Assembly: GCF_001636055.1 (NCBI RefSeq)
Contig: NZ_CP011789.1
Location: forward strand, 2,046,001-2,110,000
DNA length: 64,000 nt
Reading direction: 5' to 3'
Origin: Pseudomonas putida
Lineage (GTDB): Bacteria > Pseudomonadota > Gammaproteobacteria > Pseudomonadales > Pseudomonadaceae
Position numbers and translations under genes: made by a program. Positions 45,008 through 54,096 of this stretch are shown piece after piece; within the stretch, counting starts at the first letter, position 1, and every line of letters starts with the position of its first letter. Below the pieces are notes generated by a model. That model saw only the letters and a program-made list of their open reading frames with translations, was not told the DNA's origin and made no database searches.

Positions 45008-46480
45008 TCAGCGCCGCAACGGCTGGCTCAACTCCGAGGTCGCGCCATCGGCTGTGGTCACCGTCGCGGTAAAGCTGTTCAGCCCCGCAATGGCATCCAG
45101 CGTCTTCTCGAACCGTGCCTTGCCCTGGGCATCGCTGCCGACCAACACCTCGCCCAGATACTGCTCCGCTTCCCGCCCCTCCGCTGCCGCATTGCCGAAC
45201 ACCTCGACGCGCAACAGGCTGGATGCCGGCCCTTGCACTTCACCTTGCAGCACATGCCCGGCAAGCCCGGTCAGACGCGGCGCCTGTTGATTGTGATTGG
45301 GCAGCGGCTGGCACGGCTGGGGTTGGCCGCTGCCATCGCAGATGATCGCCTGGTCCTTCTTCGCCAGTTCCGCGCCGACACCGCGCGAGCCGACGTACAG
45401 CGCGTGGGCCTGGGCTGGCACACCGAAGATGATCGCGCCGGTGCGCTGGTCTGCTACGCACGAGCCTCCCGCCTCGCAGCGCCGGATGTCCAGGCCATTG
45501 CCCCAGATGCGATTGGCAGTGACGCGTGTGGCGGTGACTTCCGGCTCCGGACGCAGGGCCACGCCGATGCGGTTGCCGTGGATCAGGTTGCCGTCGAGGA
45601 TGTTGCCCTCGCCGGTCACGCTGATGCCGATGGAGTTGCCGGTGAAGGTATTGGCGCCCAGGTAGTTGCGCTTGCCCCAGTTGATCTGCAGGCCGTCGGA
45701 GTAGTTCTCGAAGCGGTTGCGCACCACGCTGTTGTCGTTGCCCAGCAGGATCTCGATGCCCTGGGAGGGCTCGGGGTTGGCGTCGGTGGAGCGGAACAGG
45801 TTGTCGGCCACCAGGTTGAAGGCGGCGCCGCGGGTCAGCTCCAGGCCGTCGCCGTTGTCGATCAACTGGTTGCGCAGCACCTTGTTGTTGACCGTGGTGG
45901 TGGCCGTCGGGTTGCCCGCGCCGTCATCGCCCGTGAGCATGATCCCGGCCCCGCCCTTGTTGGCGACGATACGGTTGTCTTCGATGACGTTGCCGCTGGC
46001 GCGGTTGACCAGGATGCCGATGCAGAAGTTGCGCACCTCCAGGCCGCTCAGGTGCACGCCCTGGGTGTCGCGCAGCACCAGGCCGGGGTTGGTGGTGGTG
46101 CGCACATTGGTGCCGAACTGACCGGGCAGGGCGCCTGGACAGGTGCGTACCCCCTGGTCCTTGATATAGCCGGCGCCGTCGATGGCGATGTACTGGCCGT
46201 CACGTGCCCAGGCCAGGCCGGTAATGCGTAGCGGGCCCTTGATTTCCGGCAGTGGCCGGCTCGGGCGGATCACGTAGGGCGGCTCGCCGACCGCAGCGAT
46301 GTCGATGCGGTAGTGGCCGGGGTTGCGGTTGCTGGTTTCCAGGGCCCAGCGCAGGGTACCGGGTTGGTCGTCGTCGGTGTAGCGCTCGACCCGCAAGGTT
46401 TGCACGGCGGTCGGGGCGGCGGCGAGGGCGGGCAGGGGAAGTAACGGCAGCATGGCCGCGAGTAGGGGCATCAATCGCAT
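45008..46480 (-). CDS. Exported right-handed beta-helix repeat protein
   Basis: A 490-residue protein with a signal peptide (about 1-21, ending ALA-AA). Residues ~75-330 contain many NxI/V-x-x-NxF/Lx PbH1-type turns (for example GNVIEDNRIVANKG, NKVLRNQLIDNGDGLEL, GNILDGNLIHGNRIGV), which form a parallel beta-helix. The C-terminal ~130 residues form an Ig-like region. It resembles NosD/pectate-lyase folds, and some homologues are annotated as dehydratases or epimerases. ATG at 46480 preferred over GTG at 46495 because GGAAACC precedes it. Confidence 0.85.
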   Translation of the reverse strand: MRLMPLLAAMLPLLPLPALAAAPTAVQTLRVERYTDDDQPGTLRWALETSNRNPGHYRIDIAAVGEPPYVIRPSRPLPEIKGPLRITGLAWARDGQYIAIDGAGYIKDQGVRTCPGALPGQFGTNVRTTTNPGLVLRDTQGVHLSGLEVRNFCIGILVNRASGNVIEDNRIVANKGGAGIMLTGDDGAGNPTATTTVNNKVLRNQLIDNGDGLELTRGAAFNLVADNLFRSTDANPEPSQGIEILLGNDNSVVRNRFENYSDGLQINWGKRNYLGANTFTGNSIGISVTGEGNILDGNLIHGNRIGVALRPEPEVTATRVTANRIWGNGLDIRRCEAGGSCVADQRTGAIIFGVPAQAHALYVGSRGVGAELAKKDQAIICDGSGQPQPCQPLPNHNQQAPRLTGLAGHVLQGEVQGPASSLLRVEVFGNAAAEGREAEQYLGEVLVGSDAQGKARFEKTLDAIAGLNSFTATVTTADGATSELSQPLRR

Positions 46481-46696
46481 GTGCAAGGTTTCCACGGACT
46501 GTTGTTTTTATGAATGGCCGGATTCTAGAGCTGCGCCTTCCGAGTGCGCAGCGGCGCTGGGACAATTCGGTGCGGTATTCGCCCGCTGTTTGCCGTTCGG
46601 CTTGGTGCCCGAAAAAATGTTGAAACTCTTGCGCAAGCGAACCGGTCCACCTTTTGTCGACACGGTTCACGTGTCTCTTTTTGCAGGAGATTCGCC

Positions 46697-46876
46697 ATGA
46701 GCGGCACCAAAGACAAAGCCAAGGGCCTGGCCAACGAAGCGGTTGGCAACATCAAGCAAGGCGTCGGTAAAGTGACCGGCAACGACAAGCTGCGTGCCGA
46801 GGGCAAGGCCCAGGAACTCAAGGGCGAAGGGCAGCAGGCGGTGGGCAAGGTCAAGGATGCGGTGAAGAAGCCTTGA
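46697..46876 (+). CDS. CsbD family stress protein
   Basis: A 59-residue, lysine/alanine-rich helical protein of the CsbD family ([24 protein letters not shown]). Members are general-stress proteins of unknown mechanism, often abundant in stationary phase. GCAGGAGA precedes the ATG. The frame upstream to 46544 has no ribosome site. A GC-rich terminator follows. Confidence 0.9.
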   Translation: MSGTKDKAKGLANEAVGNIKQGVGKVTGNDKLRAEGKAQELKGEGQQAVGKVKDAVKKP

Positions 46877-46894
46877 ACCGCGGTTGATGCATAG

Positions 46895-46930
46895 GGCCTT
46901 GTGGGCGCGCCGTTTCGCGCCCATGGGGCC
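46895..46930 (+). terminator. Terminator after the CsbD gene
   Basis: TGGGCGCG-ccgttt-CGCGCCCA is a perfect 8-bp stem (46902-46923) with outer GGCC/GGCC pairing, 25 nt past the CsbD stop, followed by TTACCGTTTT. Confidence 0.65.
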
Positions 46931-47062
46931 TTACCGTTTTGCCCCAACGTCCGCCGTAGCCGTTTTCCTGATTTCGCCAGTGAGCAGTACGCGGTGCGCG
47001 TGGTCTATTAGACTTGTCTGCACAGTTGCAACCACGACGATCAAGCGGCGAAAGGAGACGCT

Positions 47063-48019
47063 ATGATTTTTCCCGCCCTGCAGGGCCTGCCTCTGCACCG
47101 CGTGTTGGTGCGCACCGTCAAGGAATTCCTCGATGACGAGATGTCCACCTATGCCTCGGCACTGGCCTACCAGATGCTGTTCTCGCTGTTCCCTTTCATT
47201 CTGTTCCTGATCGCGCTGATCGGTTTCCTGCACCTGCCCGACTTCTTCTCCTGGTTGCGCCTGCAATCGGAACTGGTGCTGCCGCCCCAGGCACTCGAAC
47301 AAGTCAATCCGGTGATCGACCAGTTGCAGCAATCGAAGGGCGGATTGCTCTCGGTGGGTATCGTCATCGCCCTGTGGACCGCCTCGGCCGGCGTGCGCCT
47401 GATGATGAGCGCCATGAACGCTGCCTACGATGTGCCCGAAGGCCGCCCGGTGTGGAAGCGCATTCCGCTGTCGATCTTCTACACCATCGGCATTGCCGGC
47501 ATGCTGCTGGCCGCTGCCGCACTCATGGTGCTGGGGCCGCAGGTGATGGAGTGGATCGCGGCCCAGGTCGGCCTGCAGGAGGTCATCGTCACCATCTGGA
47601 CCGTGCTGCGCTGGCCGGCGATCATCATCCTGATGATGGTGGCGGTGGCGCTGATCTACTACGTGATGCCCGACGTTAAGCAGAAATTCCGCTTCATTAC
47701 CCCAGGTTCCGTACTGGCGGTGGTGGTGTGGATCGTCGCTTCGCTGGGCTTTGCCTACTACGTCAAGACCTTCGCCGACTACAACGCCATGTACGGCAGC
47801 ATCGGGGCGATCATCGTGCTGTTGCTGTATTTCTATATCTCCGCCGCCGTGCTATTGCTGGGCGCCGAGATGAATGCGGTGATCGAGCACATGTCGGCTG
47901 AAGGCAAGAACCCCGGCGAGAAGGAATTCGACGGCGAGCAGCCGAAGGAGACCATCACTGTGCTCGGCCATGAGCATCCCGCGCATGCCGAACCCCAGAC
48001 CCGTGAGCCGAACCCCTGA
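47063..48019 (+). CDS. YihY/BrkB family inner-membrane protein
   Basis: A 318-residue protein with about six membrane helices, in the YihY/UPF0761 family (formerly misnamed 'ribonuclease BN'). Conserved are [42 protein letters not shown] and the tail [14 protein letters not shown]. The cytoplasmic tail is acidic and His-rich. The function is uncertain. AAAGGAG precedes the ATG, and the stop codon shares one base with the def start. Confidence 0.92.
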   Translation: MIFPALQGLPLHRVLVRTVKEFLDDEMSTYASALAYQMLFSLFPFILFLIALIGFLHLPDFFSWLRLQSELVLPPQALEQVNPVIDQLQQSKGGLLSVGIVIALWTASAGVRLMMSAMNAAYDVPEGRPVWKRIPLSIFYTIGIAGMLLAAAALMVLGPQVMEWIAAQVGLQEVIVTIWTVLRWPAIIILMMVAVALIYYVMPDVKQKFRFITPGSVLAVVVWIVASLGFAYYVKTFADYNAMYGSIGAIIVLLLYFYISAAVLLLGAEMNAVIEHMSAEGKNPGEKEFDGEQPKETITVLGHEHPAHAEPQTREPNP

Positions 48020-48555
48020 TGATCCGTGACATCCTCAAGATGGGCGATGAGCGCCTGCTGCGCATCGCACCGCCCGTGCCCGAGCACATGATCGGCAGCC
48101 CTGAGCTGCAGCAACTGATCGACGACATGTTCGAGACCATGCGCCACGTCGGTGGTGTCGGCCTGGCCGCGCCGCAGATCGGCATCGACCTGCAACTGGT
48201 GATCTTCGGATTCGAGCGCAGCGAGCGCTATCCGGACGCCGAGCCCGTGCCGCAGACCATCCTGCTCAACCCGCTGATCACGCCGATGTCCACCGAGCTC
48301 GAGGAGGGTTGGGAAGGGTGCCTGTCGGTGCCGGGCTTGCGCGGTGTCGTGCCCCGCTACAAGCACATCCGCTATGAGGGCCTCGACCCCCAGGGGGCCC
48401 CGATCAACCGCTTCGCCGATGGCTTCCATGCGCGGGTGGTGCAGCACGAATGCGACCACCTCATCGGGCGGCTCTACCCATCGCGGATCCAGGACTTTTC
48501 CCGCTTCGGCTACACCGAGGTGCTGTTCCCCGGGCTCGACGTTGCCGACGACTGA
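48019..48555 (+). CDS. def: Peptide deformylase
   Basis: A 178-residue metalloprotease that removes the N-formyl group from nascent proteins. All three motifs are intact: [10 protein letters not shown] (46-55), EGCLSVPG (metal Cys101) and QHECDHL (His143, Glu144, His147). The sequence is of the second paralogue type, not the fmt-linked def. It is coupled to yihY (TGATG overlap) and its 3' end overlaps the convergent GNAT gene by 46 bp. Confidence 0.93.
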   Translation: MIRDILKMGDERLLRIAPPVPEHMIGSPELQQLIDDMFETMRHVGGVGLAAPQIGIDLQLVIFGFERSERYPDAEPVPQTILLNPLITPMSTELEEGWEGCLSVPGLRGVVPRYKHIRYEGLDPQGAPINRFADGFHARVVQHECDHLIGRLYPSRIQDFSRFGYTEVLFPGLDVADD

Positions 48556-48959
48556 GCGCACACCATCGCTACCAGCGTTTTGCTGCGCTGGTAGCGGGCC
48601 AGCCGCGAGGCCAGTTCGGCGGGCAGAGCGCTCGCCATTGTGAAAGCCTGCCGCGCATAGAAGCTTTGCAGTGCGGGGTGGCAGAACAGCCAGGTCGGGC
48701 CTGTCCTGTTGGCCAGCGCTGCGCTGACCAACCCTGCGGCAACACCCTGGCCACGCCACTGCGGCGCCACGAACAGGCCGGTCAGCCAGTGGCCGTCGGC
48801 GACGGGCGTCAGGTTCAATGCACCCACCATCGCCTGCGCGCGGGCAACCCACAGTTGGCCTTCTGCACTGGCGCGCATGCGCGAGCCGTGCTGGCGGTAG
48901 AAGTGGTCGAGCAGGCGGCGCTGCGAGCGGCAGAGCGGGAGGAATTCGGGCAGGGTCAT
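48510..48959 (-). CDS. GNAT family N-acetyltransferase
   Basis: A 149-residue GNAT-fold enzyme with the acetyl-CoA loop [19 protein letters not shown]. The ATG at 48959 gives the natural start but has no clear ribosome site. The last 15 codons overlap the 3' end of def on the other strand. The C-terminal [16 protein letters not shown] lies in that overlap and is less conserved, so an earlier natural stop in relatives is likely. Substrate unknown. Confidence 0.82.
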   Translation of the reverse strand: MTLPEFLPLCRSQRRLLDHFYRQHGSRMRASAEGQLWVARAQAMVGALNLTPVADGHWLTGLFVAPQWRGQGVAAGLVSAALANRTGPTWLFCHPALQSFYARQAFTMASALPAELASRLARYQRSKTLVAMVCAQSSATSSPGNSTSV

Positions 48960-49092
48960 GGGGGGCTTTGTCGCAGATTGTTGCAAATCTGGCAAGGGTG
49001 AATATCCGACTGCAGGGTTCAAGTATTCGGTGGCGGGCGTAGAATTTCACTCATCCCTTCTGCAGTACGACGATGCGGGATCGGTGCTTCGT

Positions 49093-49110
49093 GTCATCGC
49101 CGACGATGAC
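49093..49110. promoter_or_regulatory. Palindrome upstream of DUF2790 gene
   Basis: GTCATCG-ccga-CGATGAC is a perfect 7-bp inverted repeat 71 bp before the DUF2790 ATG. Relatives of this gene are metal-responsive in pseudomonads as I recall, so it may be a response-regulator site. Confidence 0.35.
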
Positions 49111-49180
49111 AACTTCTCCCCGCCAGTGACGGCATAAGAAGTCAATCGATCAACGTGATTGCTTTCAAGGCCACAGACTC

Positions 49181-49435
49181 ATGAAAACATTACTCATTCT
49201 TGCATTGGTCGGGATGTCTTCGCTCGCCCTCGCGGACGAGGCCAAGACCACCCAGACCCAGCCCCCGGTGCAGTACGATTACTCGATGAACCTGGATATC
49301 AAGCGGGTGATCAATCTGTCGACCATCCCCGATGTCTGCGAGGTGGTGCCGGCAACCATGACCTATGAAGATCATCAGGGTCAGGTGCACACCATTCAGT
49401 ACCGAGCCATGGGCGAGGGTTGCCAGCAGGGGTGA
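49181..49435 (+). CDS. DUF2790 family exported protein
   Basis: An 84-residue protein with a signal peptide (1-18, ending ALA-D). The mature part has LDIKRVINLSTIPDVCEVVPATMTYEDHQG and two cysteines (about 53 and 81) likely in a disulfide. DUF2790 is a small pseudomonad family, often next to copper or metal regulons. It ends 3 bp from the convergent MocR stop. Confidence 0.9.
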   Translation: MKTLLILALVGMSSLALADEAKTTQTQPPVQYDYSMNLDIKRVINLSTIPDVCEVVPATMTYEDHQGQVHTIQYRAMGEGCQQG

Positions 49436-49438
49436 GTG

Positions 49439-50809
49439 CTATTTGCCTGCCAGCTCGCCAAGTACCGCGCGCACGACGTCCAGCCCTTGCTTGAGCTGCG
49501 CGCGGCTGGTGGCGGCCGACAGGCTGATCCGCACTGCCCTCACTTCATCGCCCCCCACCGCGAAGACACTGGCCGGCACCACTTCGACCCCGCGTGCCCG
49601 GCACGCCCCTACCAGGGCTTCAGCAGGCCCTGGGGTGTTCACCCAGACATGCGGCGAGGGTTCATCCTGAGCACGCATAGCTTCACCGAATACCCGCCGC
49701 GCCAGGCGCCAGCGTTCCCCGATTTCCTCCCGTTGCCAAGCCAGTCGCCGCGCGGCTGTGCCATTGGCGATCCATTGGCAGGCGATGCGCAGGTTCAGCG
49801 GTGACACCGGCCAGTGCGTGGCCCGGGCATGCGGGTCGATGTGTTCCAGCACCGATGCCGGTGCGGCGATCCAGCCCAGGCGCAGCCCCGCTGCGACCGT
49901 CTTGGACAAGCTGCTGACGAGTATCCCCTGGCCGTCGAGCAAGGGGTACAAGGGCGCCCGCTCGCTCAGCGCGCCATAGACATCGTCCTCGATCACCCGC
50001 AGGCCGTGGCGCTTCACCACCTCGGCGACGGCCTGGCGACGGCTGTCGCCCATGCACGCCCCGGTGGGGTTGTGCAGGGTGGGTGTGGTCACCAGCACCC
50101 TGGCGCCGCTGGCCCGCGTCACCCGGTCGAGCTCATCCGGGCGCAGCCCTTGGTGATCCAGGGCCACGCCATGCACTGGCAGGCGCAACTGGCGACACGC
50201 AGCCTTGATCCCTGGTGCGGTCAGGGCTTCGACCATGACCGCCTCGCCAGGCTGGCACAGCGACTGCAGCACACAGGCCAGCCCTTGCTGGGCGCCGCCG
50301 CACAACAGCAGGTCGTCAGCGCCCAGCGTCAGCCCGCGCTGGGCCAGCCAGCGTGCGCCATGCACGCGACCGAGCAGCAACTGGTCGTGATCGAGGTAGT
50401 GATCGAGCAGGTTGAGGTCGTCCGCCCGCAGCAATGCCTGGAGGCTGTGCTGCAGGTCGTGCGGGTGCGGATCGGCCACGGGTACGTTGGTCGACAGGTC
50501 GATCAGCGACGAATGCCGGTCGTGCTGCTTGAGGCGAAACAGCGTTGCTTCCTTGCTACCCGCCAATACGTAGGTACCTCGCCCGACTTCGCCGGCCACC
50601 AGATGTCGCGCGGCAGCTTCGCGGTAAGCCTGCTGGGTGGTGCTCGGGTTGAGCCCCAGCTTCCAGGCCAGGCGCCGTTGTGGCGGCAGACGTTCCCCTA
50701 CCTTGAGTTCACCGCGCTCGATGGCGGCGGCGATAGCATCGACCAGTGCCAGGTAGCGGGGTTGGGCGTCGTCGATCAGTTCCGGGGTCCACACGAAATT
50801 GCTACCCAT
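49439..50809 (-). CDS. MocR-type regulator (GntR winged helix + aminotransferase domain)
   Basis: A 456-residue regulator. Residues 12-78 form the GntR winged helix; 100-456 form a PLP aminotransferase-like effector domain with Lys303 in SSLSKTVAAGLRLG. It would sense an amino acid via PLP. It is divergent from a threonine dehydratase-like gene. Two direct repeats lie across its start region. The ATG at 50809 gives the family's usual length; there is no ribosome site, and an in-frame ATG at 50830 exists. Confidence 0.92.
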   Translation of the reverse strand: MGSNFVWTPELIDDAQPRYLALVDAIAAAIERGELKVGERLPPQRRLAWKLGLNPSTTQQAYREAAARHLVAGEVGRGTYVLAGSKEATLFRLKQHDRHSSLIDLSTNVPVADPHPHDLQHSLQALLRADDLNLLDHYLDHDQLLLGRVHGARWLAQRGLTLGADDLLLCGGAQQGLACVLQSLCQPGEAVMVEALTAPGIKAACRQLRLPVHGVALDHQGLRPDELDRVTRASGARVLVTTPTLHNPTGACMGDSRRQAVAEVVKRHGLRVIEDDVYGALSERAPLYPLLDGQGILVSSLSKTVAAGLRLGWIAAPASVLEHIDPHARATHWPVSPLNLRIACQWIANGTAARRLAWQREEIGERWRLARRVFGEAMRAQDEPSPHVWVNTPGPAEALVGACRARGVEVVPASVFAVGGDEVRAVRISLSAATSRAQLKQGLDVVRAVLGELAGK

Positions 50810-50835
50810 GCAATATAAGGTTTGACCCATACAAT
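50804..50835. promoter_or_regulatory. Direct repeats ACCCATGCAAT / ACCCATACAAT, candidate MocR operator
   Basis: The 11-bp repeats (50804-50814 and 50825-50835) differ at one base. They start 21 bp apart, two helical turns, in the MocR/threonine-dehydratase divergent space. MocR proteins such as GabR bind direct repeats in this position. The first copy overlaps the assigned start codon. Confidence 0.6.
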
Positions 50836-50884
50836 GCCCGGCGCTCAGGATCGTCGCAACTGCCCTCGATGAAGGATGATCGCC

Positions 50885-51838
50885 ATGTTCGACCTCACAG
50901 CCCTGCGCGAAGCCGCCGATTTCGTTCACCAGCATGTGCCTGCGACGCCACAGCGCGTCTGGCCGTTGCTCGCCGAGCGGGCCGGCTGCCAACTGTGGGT
51001 CAAGCATGAGAACCATGCGCCGACTGGCGCATTCAAGGTACGCGGCGGGCTGGTCTATGTGCGCTCGCTGCTGGCCAGCGGTGATGTGCCTCAGGGGCTG
51101 GTCACCGCCACCCGCGGCAATCACGGCCAGAGCATGGCCCTGGCGGCGCGCCAGGCAGGCTTGCCCCTGGTGATCGTGGTGCCCGAAGGCAACTCGCGGG
51201 AGAAGAACGCCGCCATGCGTGCGCTGGGTGCCGAACTGATCGAGCACGGTGTCGATTTCGACGTGGCCCGTGAGTACGCCGCCCAGCTGGCCGAACAGCG
51301 CGGCTACCGGATGGTGCCCTCGTTCCACCCTGAGCTGGTGCGCGGCGTAGCGACCTATGCGCTGGAGCTGTTCGAGGCCGTGTCGGACCTCGACACCGTG
51401 TATGTGCCGATCGGCATGGGTTCGGGCATTTGCGGGCTGATCCAGGCGCGCAACCTGCTGGGGCTGCGGACCGAGATCGTTGGCGTGGTGTCCAGCGCCG
51501 CGGATGCCTATGCACAGAGCTTCGAGCTGGGGCGTATCGTCACCACGGCCACCGCCGACACCTTTGCCGACGGCATGGCCTGCCGCGTGCCGCACCCGGA
51601 CGCCTTCGCCCTGGTGCGTGAGCATGCCACGCGCATCGTCCGGGTGAGCGATGACGAAATCGCCCAGGCCATGCGCCTCTACCACGAAACCACCCACAAC
51701 ACCGCCGAAGGCGCGGGCGCCGCAGCGCTGGCCGCACTGCTGCAGGAGCGCGAACGCCAGCAGGGCAGGAGGGTTGCGGTGGTGTTGAGCGGGGCCAACG
51801 TGGACCGAGCGCGTTATGCGCAGGTGCTGGCTGGGTAA
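50885..51838 (+). CDS. Threonine/serine dehydratase-like PLP enzyme
   Basis: A 317-residue fold-type II PLP enzyme; Lys51 in PTGAFKVRGG binds PLP. Asn-rich loop ATRGNHGQSMA and the glycine loop PIGMGSGICG follow. Threonine deaminase is the nearest activity, but there is no C-terminal ACT-like regulatory domain, so it is a catabolic or related beta-eliminating type. AAGGATG precedes the ATG at 50885. It is divergent from a MocR regulator, the probable controller. Confidence 0.9.
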   Translation: MFDLTALREAADFVHQHVPATPQRVWPLLAERAGCQLWVKHENHAPTGAFKVRGGLVYVRSLLASGDVPQGLVTATRGNHGQSMALAARQAGLPLVIVVPEGNSREKNAAMRALGAELIEHGVDFDVAREYAAQLAEQRGYRMVPSFHPELVRGVATYALELFEAVSDLDTVYVPIGMGSGICGLIQARNLLGLRTEIVGVVSSAADAYAQSFELGRIVTTATADTFADGMACRVPHPDAFALVREHATRIVRVSDDEIAQAMRLYHETTHNTAEGAGAAALAALLQERERQQGRRVAVVLSGANVDRARYAQVLAG

Positions 51839-51848
51839 AGACAGCGAA

Positions 51849-51866
51849 GGCCTGTCGACACAGGCC
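51849..51866 (+). terminator. Hairpin after the dehydratase gene
   Basis: GGCCTGT-cgac-ACAGGCC is a perfect 7-bp stem, 10 nt past the stop. It has no U-run, so it is a weak or Rho-assisted terminator. Confidence 0.5.
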
Positions 51867-51899
51867 GATAACGGAAAACCGCAAAAAGTTTTCCAGCGT

Positions 51900-51926
51900 T
51901 GTCGATTCCTCCCATCCCTAGTCGAC
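51900..51926 (+). promoter_or_regulatory. Candidate ECF42 promoter TGTCGA-N17-CGAC
   Basis: TGTCGA (51900-51905) and CGAC (51923-51926) are 17 bp apart, 62 bp before the first gene of the sigma factor operon. As I recall, ECF42 factors recognise TGTCGA at -35 and CGA/TC at -10, so autoregulation is likely. Confidence 0.6.
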
Positions 51927-51988
51927 CATCAGTGAAGGCGCCGCAAACACTCGGCGCCACCCACTGATGACCTGCTGGAGGCTTGCCC

Positions 51989-52414
51989 ATGAATACCCCC
52001 GCCGAAACCGAAATCCGTCAACTCATCGACGGCTGGATCCAGGCTGTGCGCAAGCGCGACCTGCCGGCCATCGTCGCGCCCTATGCCGATGACATCGTTG
52101 CCTTCGACGCCATCCAGGCCCTGCAATTCAAGGGTAAGGCTGCCTACCAGGCGCATTGGGAAATGTGCATGGGCTTTTGCACCGGTCCGATGGTCTTCGA
52201 GGTGGCCGAGCTGGACGTTCAGGCCGATGGCGACCTGGCCCTGGCGCATTGGCTCAACCGCTGCGGCCCGGCCGACGATGAAAGCCAGTGCGGCTTCATG
52301 CGCGTCACGGTGGGCTATCGTCGTAGTGCAGGGCGCTGGCAGGTGATCCATGAGCACTGGTCGGCACCGTTCGACATGGAAACCCAGAAGGCTCGCTTCG
52401 ACCTCAAGCCCTGA
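51989..52414 (+). CDS. SnoaL/NTF2-like protein of the ECF42 operon
   Basis: A 141-residue NTF2/SnoaL-fold protein (ketosteroid-isomerase-like): ETEIRQLIDGWIQAVRKRDLPAIVAPYADDIVAFDAI at the start, RWQVIHEHWSAPF at the end. No catalytic set can be assigned. GGAG precedes the ATG. It is the first gene after the candidate sigma-dependent promoter and is 24 bp before the YciI-type gene. Confidence 0.85.
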   Translation: MNTPAETEIRQLIDGWIQAVRKRDLPAIVAPYADDIVAFDAIQALQFKGKAAYQAHWEMCMGFCTGPMVFEVAELDVQADGDLALAHWLNRCGPADDESQCGFMRVTVGYRRSAGRWQVIHEHWSAPFDMETQKARFDLKP

Positions 52415-52438
52415 ACCGTACGTCAGCTGGAGACGATC

Positions 52439-52783
52439 ATGAAATACCTGTGCCTGGTCTATTGTGACGAGGGGCTGCTGCACAGCCTGCCCGACAGCCC
52501 CGAAGACGCCGAGTGCATGGCTTACGCCGAGTCCCTGCACGGCTCAGGGCGGATGCTTGCGGCCGAGGCGCTCAAGCCGGTGCAGACGGCCACCACCGTG
52601 CGCATGCGCGCTGGCAAGATGAGCCTGACCGACGGGCCCTTTGCGGAAACCAAGGAGCAACTGGCCGGCTTCTACCTGGTCGATGCCCGCGACCTCAACG
52701 AGGCACTGAACATCGCCAAAGGTATTCCGGCGGCGCGGGTCGGCAGTGTCGAAGTGAGGCCGGTGCGCGAACTGCAACCCTGA
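52439..52783 (+). CDS. DGPF-motif (YciI-like) protein
   Basis: A 114-residue YciI/DGPF-family protein with the marker TDGPFAE (DGPF at 65-68) and the MKYLCLVYCDE start. DGPF proteins co-localise with ECF42 sigma factors in many bacteria; their biochemical role is unknown. GGAG lies 9 nt before the ATG. It precedes the sigma gene by 42 bp. Confidence 0.9.
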   Translation: MKYLCLVYCDEGLLHSLPDSPEDAECMAYAESLHGSGRMLAAEALKPVQTATTVRMRAGKMSLTDGPFAETKEQLAGFYLVDARDLNEALNIAKGIPAARVGSVEVRPVRELQP

Positions 52784-52825
52784 TGACGGGAGGTCAGCCA
52801 AGATGACGCCGCGGACCGCAACACG

Positions 52826-54073
52826 ATGACGGGTGATGAGCTGCATGCCCAGGTCGAGGTTATCTACCGCCGCGACTCGCGGCGCATCCTGGCGACCCTG
52901 ATCCGTCTGTTGGGTGATTTCGACCTCGCCGAGGAGGCCCTGCATGATGCCTTCTTCATTGCCGTCGAACGCTGGCAGCGCGACGGCATGCCGGCCAACC
53001 CGCGGGCCTGGCTGGTCTCGGCCGGGCGTTTCAAGGCCATCGATGCCTTGCGCCGCCGCGCCCGTTTCGACCGCTCGCAGGCACAGCTGATCATGCAACT
53101 CGAAGACCCGGCGCAGGATCCGAGCGAGGAGGAACTGCTCGCTGACGACCGTTTGCGCTTGATCTTCACCTGTTGCCACCCGGCGTTGTCCGCCGATGCC
53201 CAGGTCCCTTTGACCCTGCGTGAGGTGTGCGACCTGACCACCGAGCAGATCGCCCGCGCGTTCCTGCAATCGCCCTCGACCATCGCCCAGCGCATCGTGC
53301 GGGCCAAGGCCAAGATCCGCGATGCACGAATTCCCTACCAGGTGCCCGCCATGGGCGAACTGGCAGAGCGCCTGGAAAGTGTGTTGCGGGTGATTTACCT
53401 GGTGTTCAACGAAGGCTATTCGGCATCGGCAGGGGAAGACCTGGTGCAGCGCGACCTGTGCGACGAGGCGATTCGCCTGGGGCGGCTGCTGGCGCAACTG
53501 CTGCCAGACCCGGAGGTGTTCGGCCTGCTGGCGTTGATGCTGTTGCAGGCCTCGCGGCTGCGGGCGCGCACCGATGGCGAAGGCGAGCTGGTGCTGCTCG
53601 ACCAGCAGGACCGTAGCCTGTGGGACAAGGCACAGATCGAGGAGGGGTGCGCCCTGGTGCGTCATGCGCTGGGCAGCCGTGATATCGGGCCCTACAGCGT
53701 GCAGGCGGCGATCGCTGCGGTGCATGCCGAGGCCGCCAGCGCCCAGGAGACCGACTGGGCAGAGATCGTCGGCCTGTATGACGTGTTGCTGCGGCACTGG
53801 CCGTCACCTGTGATCGAACTCAACCGCGCAGTGGCGCTGGCCAGCCGTGACGGCGCGGCGGCGGGCCTGGCAGAGGTGGAGGCGATTCTGGGGCGGGGCG
53901 AGTTGCTCGACTACCATCTGGCCCACGCGGCACAGGCTCAGTTGCACGGGCAATTGGGGCATGTGCAGCAGGCCCGGGAGGCGTGGGTCAGGGCGCTGGC
54001 GCTGGCCCGCCAGGAACCTGAGCGGCGGCATATCGAGCGCTGCCTGAGGGCGTTGGAGCCCTGTCGCAGGTAG
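52826..54073 (+). CDS. ECF42-type sigma factor with C-terminal TPR-like domain
   Basis: A 415-residue sigma factor. Region 2 lies near 8-80 (DSRRILATLIRLLGDFDLAEEALHDAFFIAVERW) and region 4 near 110-165 (TLREVCDLTTEQIARAFLQSPSTIAQRIVRAK). The ~220-residue C-terminal extension (DUF6596/TPR-like) is the mark of ECF42. ECF42 factors lack an anti-sigma factor and are controlled through the extension; none is present here. It ends the operon and probably transcribes it from 51900. Confidence 0.95.
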   Translation: MTGDELHAQVEVIYRRDSRRILATLIRLLGDFDLAEEALHDAFFIAVERWQRDGMPANPRAWLVSAGRFKAIDALRRRARFDRSQAQLIMQLEDPAQDPSEEELLADDRLRLIFTCCHPALSADAQVPLTLREVCDLTTEQIARAFLQSPSTIAQRIVRAKAKIRDARIPYQVPAMGELAERLESVLRVIYLVFNEGYSASAGEDLVQRDLCDEAIRLGRLLAQLLPDPEVFGLLALMLLQASRLRARTDGEGELVLLDQQDRSLWDKAQIEEGCALVRHALGSRDIGPYSVQAAIAAVHAEAASAQETDWAEIVGLYDVLLRHWPSPVIELNRAVALASRDGAAAGLAEVEAILGRGELLDYHLAHAAQAQLHGQLGHVQQAREAWVRALALARQEPERRHIERCLRALEPCRR

Positions 54074-54096
54074 ATCCGCGACAGGATACTGCTCGG

